Positions 1 through 6,347 are shown, counted from the first letter of the stretch. The stretch is DNA of 8,749 nt from an uncultured Pelagibacterales bacterium (GCA_913020625.1 CAJVZX010000033.1:1-8749); one strand, 5' to 3'. The notes: generated by a model from the sequence alone, not told the origin. A program made the numbers and translations.

Positions 1-981
1 TTGAAAACCAGTTAACTGTTGGTCAAGATTTTTTCTTAGCCTTAGTATTTCTTCATTAGATTCAAGCTTTTCTGCTTTTGCAACTTGATCAAATTCTTCT
101 GTGTAAATTTTATATAAGGATTTATTTATATTATTAATATTTTTTTGAATAACTTTTTGTCCATTTTCAGAATCTGAATCTATATCAAGTAAACTTTCAT
201 CAATTTTCTGATTATCAAAATCATATTCTGCATCTAAACCTGCCTGGTCTGTTTCTAATTTATTATTCTCTTGTTTACTCTCTGATTGATGATTTTGGCC
301 ATCATTATTTTCACTCTTTTCTTGCTCTTTTTGGTCATTTTCTTCATTTTCATCGATATTTTCATTAATATTCATTTCTTCAATTAATTCAGCAAATATG
401 GAGCTATAAACCTCTTGATCATAAAGATTTTTTTTTAAAAAATTAATTTTATTTTTAATTTTCTCATCAAATTCTTTGTTCCAGTAATTAAGTATTTGTT
501 TAGATAATTTGTTTAATTTAACATTCAAAAAATTTTTTAATAAATATAACTCAAATGCCTCTCCTACTTTGACATCTTCTTTTGATTTTAATTGATTTTT
601 TTTTGTAAATTTTTGTTTTAATTCATAATTATTTAAGAGATTTTTCTTAATACCTTTGAGATTATTTGATCCAATTTGCTCATATCTAATTTTTTCAGAT
701 AAATTATATAAAAATTTACTAGTAGAATTTGTAGGTAAATTTTTTTCATAAATTTTTTTATTTGAATATCGTATTTTTAGAGCACGAGAATCTGTTTCTG
801 CTCTTATTTTTGTAAAATCTTCAAGATTTTTAAGATTGTCAAGTTGAAAAAAAATTGAATTTTTTAAATTAGAATTTCTATCTCCGAAATTAATTTCTAT
901 TTTTTCTTTACCCGAGATGACCTTAACAGTTGAAGTAATTGCTAGTTTAAATTTTTCTTTTCGCGCTTCTTCTTTGCTCAT
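1..981 (-). CDS. cobT: CobT-like cobaltochelatase subunit, N-terminal 327 residues (3' end outside window)
   Basis: The ORF opens with ATG at 981-979 and stays open to the left edge, so the C-terminus is missing. In aerobic cobaltochelatase, CobT forms a chaperone-like complex with the AAA+ protein CobS that drives cobalt insertion by CobN. Visible family signatures are RAETDSRALKIRY (about 60-72) and, near the edge, YTEEFDQVAKAEKL (about 293-306) followed by LDQQLTGFQ (319-327). These match the segment that leads into the C-terminal half of CobT. Between them, about residues 200-275 form a low-complexity linker rich in Asp, Glu, Asn and Gln, typical of CobT. CobT proteins usually exceed 550 residues, so the von Willebrand A domain with its MIDAS metal site should lie beyond position 1. 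The start codon directly follows the cobS stop codon with no gap, so co-transcription and translational coupling are likely. Identity is secure; a role in B12 synthesis is inference. Confidence 0.93.
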   Translation of the reverse strand, partial: MSKEEARKEKFKLAITSTVKVISGKEKIEINFGDRNSNLKNSIFFQLDNLKNLEDFTKIRAETDSRALKIRYSNKKIYEKNLPTNSTSKFLYNLSEKIRYEQIGSNNLKGIKKNLLNNYELKQKFTKKNQLKSKEDVKVGEAFELYLLKNFLNVKLNKLSKQILNYWNKEFDEKIKNKINFLKKNLYDQEVYSSIFAELIEEMNINENIDENEENDQKEQEKSENNDGQNHQSESKQENNKLETDQAGLDAEYDFDNQKIDESLLDIDSDSENGQKVIQKNINNINKSLYKIYTEEFDQVAKAEKLESNEEILRLRKNLDQQLTGFQ

Positions 982-1956
982 TTAGATTTTAATATTCACG
1001 GTAGATTCTGGTAAATCTTCACCAAAACATCTCTGATAATATTCTGCGATTATATTTTTTTCTAAATCATCACATTTATTCAAAAAAGTAACTCTAAATG
1101 CATAACCAGTATCCTTAAATATCTCAGAATTTTCAGCCCAATGAATTATGGTTCTTGGACTCATTACTGTTGATATGTCTCCAGCAATAAAACCTTTTCT
1201 AGTTAAAGAAGCAACTTTAATCATATTTGATATTTTTTCTTTGCCTTTTGTATTATTCATATTTTTATTTTTTGCCAAAACAATCTCTAATTCTTTATCA
1301 AAATCTAAATAATTTAATGTTGTAACAATATTCCATCTATCCATTTGTCCTTGGTTTATTTGTTGTGTTCCATGATACAGTCCAGTTGTATCTCCAAGTC
1401 CAATTGTATTTGTAGTTGCAAATAATCTGAAATTTGAATTTTGCTTTATAACTTTATTTTTATCTAAAAGAGTAAAAGTGCCTTCTGACTCGAGCACTCT
1501 ATTTATTACAAACATTACATCAGGTCTGCCCGCATCATATTCATCAAACACAAGTGCTACTGGATTTTGTATTGACCAAGGGAGAACTCCTTCTTTAAAT
1601 TCAGTAATTTGTTTTCCATCTTTTATTACGATCGCATCTTTTCCAATAAGATCAATTCTACTAATATGACTATCTAAATTTACTCTTACACATGGCCAAT
1701 TTAATCTTGCAGCCACTTGTTCTATGTGCGTAGATTTTCCAGTTCCATGATAGCCTTGGATCAAGACTCTTTTATTGAAAGAAAAACCTGATAAGATTGC
1801 TAAAGTAGTATCTCTATCAAATTTATAATTTTTGTCTAAATCCGGGACATACTGATTTTTTTTTGCAAATCCATCGACCTGCATTTCTGTTTCAATACCG
1901 AATGTTTGATTAACAGAGATTTTAATATCTGGTTTTATATCAAGATTTGGTGTCAA
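982..1956 (-). CDS. cobS: CobS, AAA+ ATPase subunit of cobaltochelatase (MoxR-like)
   Basis: This is a 324-residue MoxR-type AAA+ ATPase, close to the usual CobS length. The Walker A motif is GYHGTGKST (68-76), followed by the family signature VRVNLDSHISRIDLIGKDAI (90-109). Walker B is ALVFDEYD (134-141), sensor 1 is FATTNT (179-184), a probable arginine finger lies in QMDRW (204-208), and a sensor 2-like segment is MSPRT (265-269). The N-terminal region has the CobS-typical FGIETEM and FDRDTTLAILSGF segments. The start is TTG at 1956-1954: it keeps the N-terminus expected for the family, and a strong Shine-Dalgarno sequence lies 6 bases upstream, whereas the next Met (residue 25) would remove conserved residues. 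The gene follows the J-domain gene and precedes cobT with zero intergenic bases on both sides. Known role: with CobT, it couples ATP hydrolysis to cobalt chelation by CobN. A B12-independent chelatase or remodelling role is possible. Confidence 0.96.
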   Translation of the reverse strand: MTPNLDIKPDIKISVNQTFGIETEMQVDGFAKKNQYVPDLDKNYKFDRDTTLAILSGFSFNKRVLIQGYHGTGKSTHIEQVAARLNWPCVRVNLDSHISRIDLIGKDAIVIKDGKQITEFKEGVLPWSIQNPVALVFDEYDAGRPDVMFVINRVLESEGTFTLLDKNKVIKQNSNFRLFATTNTIGLGDTTGLYHGTQQINQGQMDRWNIVTTLNYLDFDKELEIVLAKNKNMNNTKGKEKISNMIKVASLTRKGFIAGDISTVMSPRTIIHWAENSEIFKDTGYAFRVTFLNKCDDLEKNIIAEYYQRCFGEDLPESTVNIKI

Positions 1957-2478
1957 TTACTTCTCCTTATAAGTCATCTTTAATTGAGAATAAGCCAAAG
2001 TGATGTTTTTTAATTTATTCTCATAAATTTTATTTCCTGAATTCATATCAGGATGAAATCTTTTGACAAGAGTTTTAAATTTATTTTGTATTTTTGGCCA
2101 AATTGTTCCAATTTCTAATTCTAGTATTTTAAAAGCAGCAATATCTTTTTTATTAAATTTTTTTAATTTTACATTATCTTGTGTATTTAATTTATTTCCA
2201 AAAAAACTTTTCTCTTTACTTAAGGCATCTTTCCATAATATTTTAAAAAAATTATCAGAAGAACCAAACCTTTGAGTTGGTTTATGCCAAGTCATGTCTG
2301 ACTTGATAAATTCAAATATCTGATCTTCTGTCATACCATTGAAGTAATCCCAACTTTTATTAAATTCCTTAATATGATCTAAGCACAACCATCGATACAT
2401 TTTGTTATTATCTCTTTCCATAGGTGCTTTATAGTCACCTACTTTTGAACAGTTTTTCCAGTCGCATATATTTTTCAT
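1957..2478 (-). CDS. Zinc-finger-like / C-terminal J-domain protein upstream of cobS
   Basis: This 173-residue cytoplasmic protein has two recognisable parts. The N-terminus carries a probable metal site, C5-x4-C10 with C32-x2-H35 in ICDWKNCSKVG and YRWLCLDHIKEFN, followed by the WDYFNGM segment (43-49) typical of this alphaproteobacterial family. The C-terminus (about 115-173) is a compact J domain with the essential HPD tripeptide at 142-144 in LVKRFHPDMNSG, preceded by a basic helix and followed by a helix ending in LAYSQLK. The HPD motif normally stimulates ATP hydrolysis by a DnaK partner. There is no Gly/Phe region or substrate-binding domain, so it is not DnaJ itself. ATG at 2478 is the first usable start. 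Its stop abuts the TTG of cobS, making it the first gene of a minus-strand operon with cobS and cobT. Substrate unknown; delivering or remodelling the CobS/CobT complex is a guess from context. Confidence 0.88.
   Translation of the reverse strand: MKNICDWKNCSKVGDYKAPMERDNNKMYRWLCLDHIKEFNKSWDYFNGMTEDQIFEFIKSDMTWHKPTQRFGSSDNFFKILWKDALSKEKSFFGNKLNTQDNVKLKKFNKKDIAAFKILELEIGTIWPKIQNKFKTLVKRFHPDMNSGNKIYENKLKNITLAYSQLKMTYKEK
1963..1968 (-). promoter_or_regulatory. Strong Shine-Dalgarno site for the TTG-started cobS
   Basis: Read on the minus strand the site is AAGGAG, followed by AAGTAA and then the TTG start of cobS, giving a 6-base spacer. It lies inside the last codons of the upstream J-domain gene. 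It is the only near-consensus ribosome binding site I found among the starts in this window. It fixes the cobS start at the non-ATG codon and probably offsets the weaker initiation expected from TTG. Confidence 0.85.
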
Positions 2479-2505
2479 TTTCTATATAGATATATTCAAA
2501 TATTT
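2479..2505. promoter_or_regulatory. 27-bp divergent start-to-start gap (J-domain gene / bolA) with two small palindromes
   Basis: Only 27 bases separate the ATG codons of two divergent genes. The gap contains the perfect palindrome TCTATATAGA (2481-2490) and a second palindrome, AAATATTT (2498-2505), touching the bolA start. Several TATA-like hexamers can act as -10 elements on either strand (for example TATATT at 2491-2496 on plus), but neither gene has a Shine-Dalgarno sequence. Any -35 elements would have to lie inside the opposite coding region. The spacing suggests overlapping back-to-back promoters with leaderless or nearly leaderless transcripts. This is inference from spacing and sequence only. 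Confidence 0.4.
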
Positions 2506-2766
2506 ATGAAAATAAATGAATTAATTGAAGTTTTAGATAAAAAACTTAAAAAAAATTTTAAAATAAGTAGTTTAAAAATTGAAGATAAGTCATTTTTACA
2601 CGCAAAACATAAATCATTTAAAGAAGGTAAATTTCATATAAAGCTAATATTAATTTCAGATGAATTAAAATTGCTTAAATCTATTGATGCAAATAAAAAA
2701 ATTTTTGCAGTACTTAAGGAGGAAATGAATAATTATATTCATTCATTGCAGATTAAGATTAATTAG
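2506..2766 (+). CDS. bolA: BolA family protein
   Basis: This is a small 86-residue cytoplasmic protein with the BolA fold pattern: an N-terminal helix (INELIEVLDKKLKKNF), a strand and loop with histidines (H32, H35), the core strand FHIKLILISDEL (43-54), the positively charged helix region and the signature IHSLQIKI (78-85), which contains the invariant histidine H79. BolA proteins partner with monothiol glutaredoxins to bind a [2Fe-2S] cluster, with roles in iron-sulfur trafficking and regulation. The canonical GKRLVxRHR segment is degenerate here (KLLKSIDANKKIF), as seen in short divergent members. In alphaproteobacteria a bolA-like gene commonly sits next to the J-domain/cobS/cobT genes, which supports the call. 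ATG at 2506 has no Shine-Dalgarno sequence. The TAG stop overlaps the end of convergent aroB by 4 bases. I use the symbol in the family sense; a specific paralogue is not implied. Confidence 0.88.
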   Translation: MKINELIEVLDKKLKKNFKISSLKIEDKSFLHAKHKSFKEGKFHIKLILISDELKLLKSIDANKKIFAVLKEEMNNYIHSLQIKIN

Positions 2767-3869
2767 CTAAATTTATCTACTAAAAAAACTTTTAATTTAT
2801 TTTTTGAAAAATCAATTAGTGTAGGCTTATTTCCAATTTTTTTTAGTAAGACTAAATTTATATTTTCATTAAAATTTTTTTTATCAGATTTCATGTATTT
2901 TATAATTTTATTTATATCCTTTTTTTTAAAGTATTTTTTGATATCTGATTGTAAGTTTAATTCTCTATAATGTTTTTTAACCATCATAAGTTCTTGGTGT
3001 TTTAATAATTTATTTTGGTAAGCAAATTCTAAAGCACAAATCATTCCCATTAATACTGCCTCACCATGATTTATAATTTTTGGAAATTTACTTGTTGTTT
3101 CAAAGGCATGTGCAAACGTGTGGCCAAAATTTAATATTGCTCGTAAATTATTTTCATTTTCGTCTTTTGTAATAATCTTTGCTTTAATTTTGCAACTTGC
3201 ATGTATTGCTTTTTGCATTAGTGTATCATTTTTTAGGTTTATTATTTTATTTCCATTATTTAATAGCCACATAAAAAGTTTTTTATTTAAAATTAATGAA
3301 TGCTTTAATATTTCTGCATATCCACATATCACTTCTTTTTTTGGTAGAGATCTTAAAATTGAGATATCGCTTAAGACTAAATCTGGTTGATAAAAGGTTC
3401 CAATTAAATTCTTGCCATATTTAGAATTTACACCTGTCTTTCCACCTATTGATGAATCTACCTGTGCAAGAAGAGTTGTTGGAATATTAACAAATTTAAT
3501 TCCTCTTTTTATAATGCTTGCTGAGAAAGCTGCAATGTCTCCTAGTATTCCCCCTCCTAAAGCAATAATACAATCATTTCTATGAAAATTTTTATTTAAT
3601 AAATTGTCTACAATTTTTTCTACAGTTAAAATACTTTTAATTTTTTCATTTGTTTTTATATAAGTTATAAAAATTGAGTATTTTCTTAAAGATTTTTGAA
3701 TCTCATAAATATTTTTTTTAGGAATATTATTATCTATTATTAAAGAAATTTTTTTACAATTTTTAATTTCAGAAGATAAATATTTGTCTATTCTCTTGAT
3801 AATATTATTACCAATAATTATTGGATAAGTTTTATTTTTGGTAACAATTTTAAATTTAGTTATTTTCAT
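2763..3869 (-). CDS. aroB: 3-dehydroquinate synthase
   Basis: AroB converts DAHP to 3-dehydroquinate, the second step of the shikimate pathway, using NAD+ and a divalent metal in the cytoplasm. The 368 residues match the usual length. The NAD-binding segment is ALGGGILGDIAAF (103-115). The active-site block includes IPTTLLAQVDSSIGGKTGVN (129-148), then KNLIGTFYQP (153-162) and GYAEILKH (183-190). The metal ligands are visible as E186 in GYAEILKH, H250 in LNFGHTFAHA (246-255) and H268 in INHGEAV (266-272). The C-terminal helical domain follows and ends in DKNF-like lysine-rich sequence with no sign of decay. The start ATG lies inside the last codons of aroK (14-bp overlap), so translation is probably coupled to aroK. 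The 3' end overlaps bolA tail to tail. All key residues are present and the enzyme should be active. Confidence 0.98.
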   Translation of the reverse strand: MKITKFKIVTKNKTYPIIIGNNIIKRIDKYLSSEIKNCKKISLIIDNNIPKKNIYEIQKSLRKYSIFITYIKTNEKIKSILTVEKIVDNLLNKNFHRNDCIIALGGGILGDIAAFSASIIKRGIKFVNIPTTLLAQVDSSIGGKTGVNSKYGKNLIGTFYQPDLVLSDISILRSLPKKEVICGYAEILKHSLILNKKLFMWLLNNGNKIINLKNDTLMQKAIHASCKIKAKIITKDENENNLRAILNFGHTFAHAFETTSKFPKIINHGEAVLMGMICALEFAYQNKLLKHQELMMVKKHYRELNLQSDIKKYFKKKDINKIIKYMKSDKKNFNENINLVLLKKIGNKPTLIDFSKNKLKVFLVDKFS

Positions 3870-4368
3870 ACAATTTAATTATTTTATCACTTATTTGATT
3901 CAATGTAAGTTTTTCACATTCTATTTTATGGTCAGCAAGACTATAAAATTCTTTTCTTTTTTTAAATAAATCTTCAATATTTTTTAAGCCAATTTGATTT
4001 ATAACTGGCCTTCTTTTATTTGATTTTATTCTAGATTTAAGAATTTCAATACTAGTTGCCAGCCAGAAAGATCGAGCTTTTAATAAAACATTTTCTCTAA
4101 TATTTTTATTAACAAAAGCTCCTCCTCCCAATGAAATAACAGAATGATTTTTTTTTAAGCAATTTATAGTTATAGATTCTTCTTGTTTTCTAAAAAAAAT
4201 TTCTCCCTTTTTTTTAAAAATATCACTAATTTTCATGTTATTTTCTTTTTCAATTATTTGATCAATATCGTAAAAGTCTAAATTTAACTTTTTTGCCAGT
4301 AATCTTCCTATTGTAGTTTTACCTACACCCATCATTCCCAGTAAAATCAAGTTTTTTTTTGATATCAT
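3856..4368 (-). CDS. aroK: Shikimate kinase
   Basis: This 170-residue enzyme phosphorylates shikimate to shikimate-3-phosphate with ATP. The P-loop is GMMGVGKTT (11-19). The shikimate-binding DID motif lies at 34-36 in DFYDIDQII. R60 in GEIFFRKQEE (55-64) and the GGG triplet at 81-83 (SLGGGAFV) contact the substrate. The mobile lid carries RRPV (119-122), and R138 in FKKRKEFY (135-142) matches the conserved arginine before the C-terminal helix. Length and motif order are normal. ATG at 4368 is the first Met before the P-loop and has no Shine-Dalgarno sequence; an 18-bp inverted repeat lies just upstream. It is the first gene of an aroK-aroB operon, an order common in proteobacteria, and overlaps aroB by 14 bp. 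It is divergent from the small membrane-protein gene at 4439. Confidence 0.97.
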   Translation of the reverse strand: MISKKNLILLGMMGVGKTTIGRLLAKKLNLDFYDIDQIIEKENNMKISDIFKKKGEIFFRKQEESITINCLKKNHSVISLGGGAFVNKNIRENVLLKARSFWLATSIEILKSRIKSNKRRPVINQIGLKNIEDLFKKRKEFYSLADHKIECEKLTLNQISDKIIKLYENN

Positions 4369-4372
4369 ATTA

Positions 4373-4390
4373 AAATTCAGGTTTGAATTT
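4373..4390. repeat. 18-bp inverted repeat just upstream of aroK (operator-like or 5' leader hairpin)
   Basis: The arms are AAATTCA (4373-4379) and TGAATTT (4384-4390), separated by GGTT. The 7-bp arms are perfect and the repeat sits 5 to 22 bases before the aroK ATG in the 70-bp divergent gap. It could be an operator shared by the divergent genes, or a weak hairpin in the aroK leader that would occlude the ribosome site. Short dyads arise readily by chance in such AT-rich DNA, so function is unproven. Confidence 0.3.
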
Positions 4391-4398
4391 ACACAATT

Positions 4399-4426
4399 TT
4401 GTCTTATTTTGCGTGTCTAGTATTAA
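4399..4426 (+). promoter_or_regulatory. Candidate sigma-70 promoter for the small membrane protein / exported protein operon
   Basis: TTGTCT (4399-4404) and TATTAA (4421-4426) are separated by 16 bases and lie about 13 bases before the ATG at 4439. An alternative pair in the same gap is TTGAAT (4383-4388) with TATTTT (4405-4410), also 16 bases apart. The gap between the divergent aroK and 4439 genes is the only place a promoter for the plus-strand genes can sit outside coding DNA. Matches to consensus are only fair and AT-rich DNA gives many false positives. Confidence 0.3.
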
Positions 4427-4438
4427 AAAAAATAATAT

Positions 4439-4624
4439 ATGCAATTTCATAGAAAGACAAGCAACAGCTTATCAAGTGGACTTATTAGACTATTAATTAA
4501 AGCTATAATTATATTAGCAGTTATCTCAATTGTAATTTTCATTTTAGATAACATAGATCTTCCGAAGCCGAATAAAATTTTACAAAAAAAAATTCCTAAT
4601 GAGCAGTTTAAGGTTGTTAAATAA
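4439..4624 (+). CDS. Small single-pass membrane protein, unknown function
   Basis: This 61-residue protein has a basic, polar N-terminus (MQFHRKTSNS, with R17 and K21 at the membrane edge), one hydrophobic helix at about 15-36 rich in Ile, Leu and Val, and a C-terminal tail of about 25 residues (DLPKPNKIL then QKKIPNEQFKVVK). The positive-inside rule suggests N-in/C-out, with the tail in the periplasm, although the tail is also basic. I do not recognise the family. Support for a real gene: it fills the space after the divergent aroK promoter region, has a coherent membrane-protein composition, and overlaps the next plus-strand gene by 26 bases in another frame, as coupled genes do. It could anchor or interact with the exported protein encoded next. 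There is no Shine-Dalgarno sequence before the ATG. Confidence 0.7.
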   Translation: MQFHRKTSNSLSSGLIRLLIKAIIILAVISIVIFILDNIDLPKPNKILQKKIPNEQFKVVK

Positions 4625-6347
4625 AGTTATTTTTTTACTTTTATTACCTCTAATTATACTGCCTGCAAGAGGGGAAGAAGAAGCAATAGATATTTGGAAA
4701 ACTGATAGTATTTCTGATGAAAAAATAAATGAAATTATAATTGAAGATAATAGTAAAAATGAATCAAAATTATACGAAACAATAAAGCCAGTAGTTAGCA
4801 ATATTAAAGAGGAAAAAAATTTAGAAAAAATAAAACAAAATATTTTTGGTTTATTTGATCCTGAAGAAAATAATTTAAATATCAATATGTGGATAAATTC
4901 CGATGGTAAAATTATTTTAGAAAAATTAAATAAAATAGATGAAATTAAATTATCAAAAGATACAGAAGATATTTTACTTACTACATTGTTTACAAATTCT
5001 TATTCGCCAGAAAAAAATATTGAACCTCTGATATTTTTAGATTTTAAATCTAAATGGCTTATCAAGAATAAAAAAAATAAAATAATCGAAAATTATTTAT
5101 TAAAAAATCCTGGCCTAATGGGACAATCTATTCTTGTGGAATATTTAGTAAACGAGTTTCTTTCTGAAGCAAATGTAGATAAAGCTTGTGAAGAAACAAA
5201 ATTTATAAATACCGATTATCAAAGTGAATACCTTGATCTATTTTCTATCTATTGTCTTACGAATGAAAATAAAATTGAAGAAGCGCAATTAAGATTTGAT
5301 TTGTTAAAAGAAAAAGGCTTTGAAAATAATTTTTATGAGAATAAAATAAATTTCTTACTAGGATATTTGGAAAGCCCCGATATTAAAGTTTCAGATAAAA
5401 ACTTATTTGAGTTTTATTTATCTCATATTGTAAATTCTGATTTTAAATATGAACCTAATGAAAGAACTAGCAAAGAAATTTGGCGCTATTTATCTGCGGC
5501 AAATTTAATTTACACTTCAGAAACAGTCGATATTGAGGATGAAGTTAAAATAAATTTGCTTGAAAAAGCAACTTCTGACGGATCTTATGATTCAAATGAG
5601 TTATTTAATATTTATAAAAAAATTATGTTTAACATTAATCAATTTTTAGATATTGAAAATAGCTACAAATCTTTACCCAATTTTAAAGCTAGAGCCTTGT
5701 TGTACCAAGCAGTTCTTTTATCAGATAATTATGATAAAAAAATGCAATTGATTTTAAAGCTAAATACTTTATTTGAAAAAGACAATATCGGCAATGTTGC
5801 TTTAGACGAAATTAAAATTATTTTATCAGAAATAGACAGAGAAGAAATTTCTGAAAAATACTTGGACTTTTATGACTATTATTTAAAAAAAGAAGAAGAT
5901 GATTTAAAAAAGATCAAATTTAATAACAATATAATTCATCGATCAAAATTATTAAAATATTTTATTGATGAAAAATATAAAGTAAAAAATTTAGAGAAAG
6001 ATCTTGAGAGTGTTTATAAAAAAATTAAAAAAAATAAAGATTATTTTTTTTCGATTCAAGATATAATTTTATTAGAATCATTAAAAGCAGATGGATTTAA
6101 AATCCCAAGAAAAATTGAAAAACGTTATTCTTTGGAAAATCTAACTATTCCAGAAAATTTAATTAACTTGAATGAGCAAAATGAACAAGGGTTATTCTTA
6201 TTAAATATTGTTGAAATGGTTGGAGAAGATAAATTTGTCGATTTGGATGCGGATACTCTATATTTTATTATATCTTCAATGAATAAATTTAATTTTAAAA
6301 AGCTAAGAAACAATATTATTGCCAAGTCTTTTCCTGAAAGAAGTTAA
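4599..6347 (+). CDS. Exported helix-rich protein, probable alpha-solenoid, unknown function
   Basis: This 582-residue protein starts with a Sec-type signal peptide: basic residues R5 and K9, hydrophobic core at about 10-22 (VIFLLLLPLIILP), and a probable cleavage site after ARG (23-25), before an acidic mature start EEEAIDIW. The mature part is almost entirely amphipathic helix with no further membrane segment, consistent with a TPR-like or alpha-solenoid fold in the periplasm, although I could not align a clean TPR consensus. The best-patterned region is about 160-275: NPGLMGQSILVEYLV, ACEETKF, YLDLFSIYCL, EEAQLRFDLLKEKGF. Its only two cysteines, C197 and C219, lie there and could form a disulfide. 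The C-terminal third is rich in Lys and Glu. It resembles, from memory only, unannotated helical proteins of other alphaproteobacteria. It overlaps the small membrane-protein gene by 26 bp and precedes def by 42 bp. Function unassigned. Confidence 0.85.
   Translation: MSSLRLLNKVIFLLLLPLIILPARGEEEAIDIWKTDSISDEKINEIIIEDNSKNESKLYETIKPVVSNIKEEKNLEKIKQNIFGLFDPEENNLNINMWINSDGKIILEKLNKIDEIKLSKDTEDILLTTLFTNSYSPEKNIEPLIFLDFKSKWLIKNKKNKIIENYLLKNPGLMGQSILVEYLVNEFLSEANVDKACEETKFINTDYQSEYLDLFSIYCLTNENKIEEAQLRFDLLKEKGFENNFYENKINFLLGYLESPDIKVSDKNLFEFYLSHIVNSDFKYEPNERTSKEIWRYLSAANLIYTSETVDIEDEVKINLLEKATSDGSYDSNELFNIYKKIMFNINQFLDIENSYKSLPNFKARALLYQAVLLSDNYDKKMQLILKLNTLFEKDNIGNVALDEIKIILSEIDREEISEKYLDFYDYYLKKEEDDLKKIKFNNNIIHRSKLLKYFIDEKYKVKNLEKDLESVYKKIKKNKDYFFSIQDIILLESLKADGFKIPRKIEKRYSLENLTIPENLINLNEQNEQGLFLLNIVEMVGEDKFVDLDADTLYFIISSMNKFNFKKLRNNIIAKSFPERS

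Noticed and set aside
206..381. Low-complexity Asn/Glu/Gln stretch in cobT as a possible repeat or degenerate region
   Set aside because: An acidic linker at this position is normal for CobT and the reading frame is intact.
1478..1669. 63-codon plus-strand ORF inside cobS
   Set aside because: Antisense to the conserved Walker B region of cobS; its composition merely mirrors the real gene.
2063..2275. 70-codon plus-strand ORF opposite the J-domain gene
   Set aside because: Hydrophobic shadow of a Lys/Asn-rich coding strand (AAA/AAT read as TTT/ATT); no independent support.
2763..2770. TTAGCTAA palindrome as a terminator
   Set aside because: The stem is only four base pairs with no loop or U-tract, and it consists of the two overlapping stop codons.
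3118..3390. 90-codon plus-strand ORF opposite aroB, looking like a membrane protein
   Set aside because: It lies antisense to the aroB metal-binding block; the hydrophobicity comes from reading AT-rich codons backwards.
4580..4885. 101-codon minus-strand ORF, Ser/Phe/Ile-rich
   Set aside because: Antisense to the signal peptide and start of the exported protein; low-complexity shadow composition.
6125..6325. 66-codon minus-strand ORF
   Set aside because: Shadow of the C-terminal part of the exported protein, with no motif or start signal.
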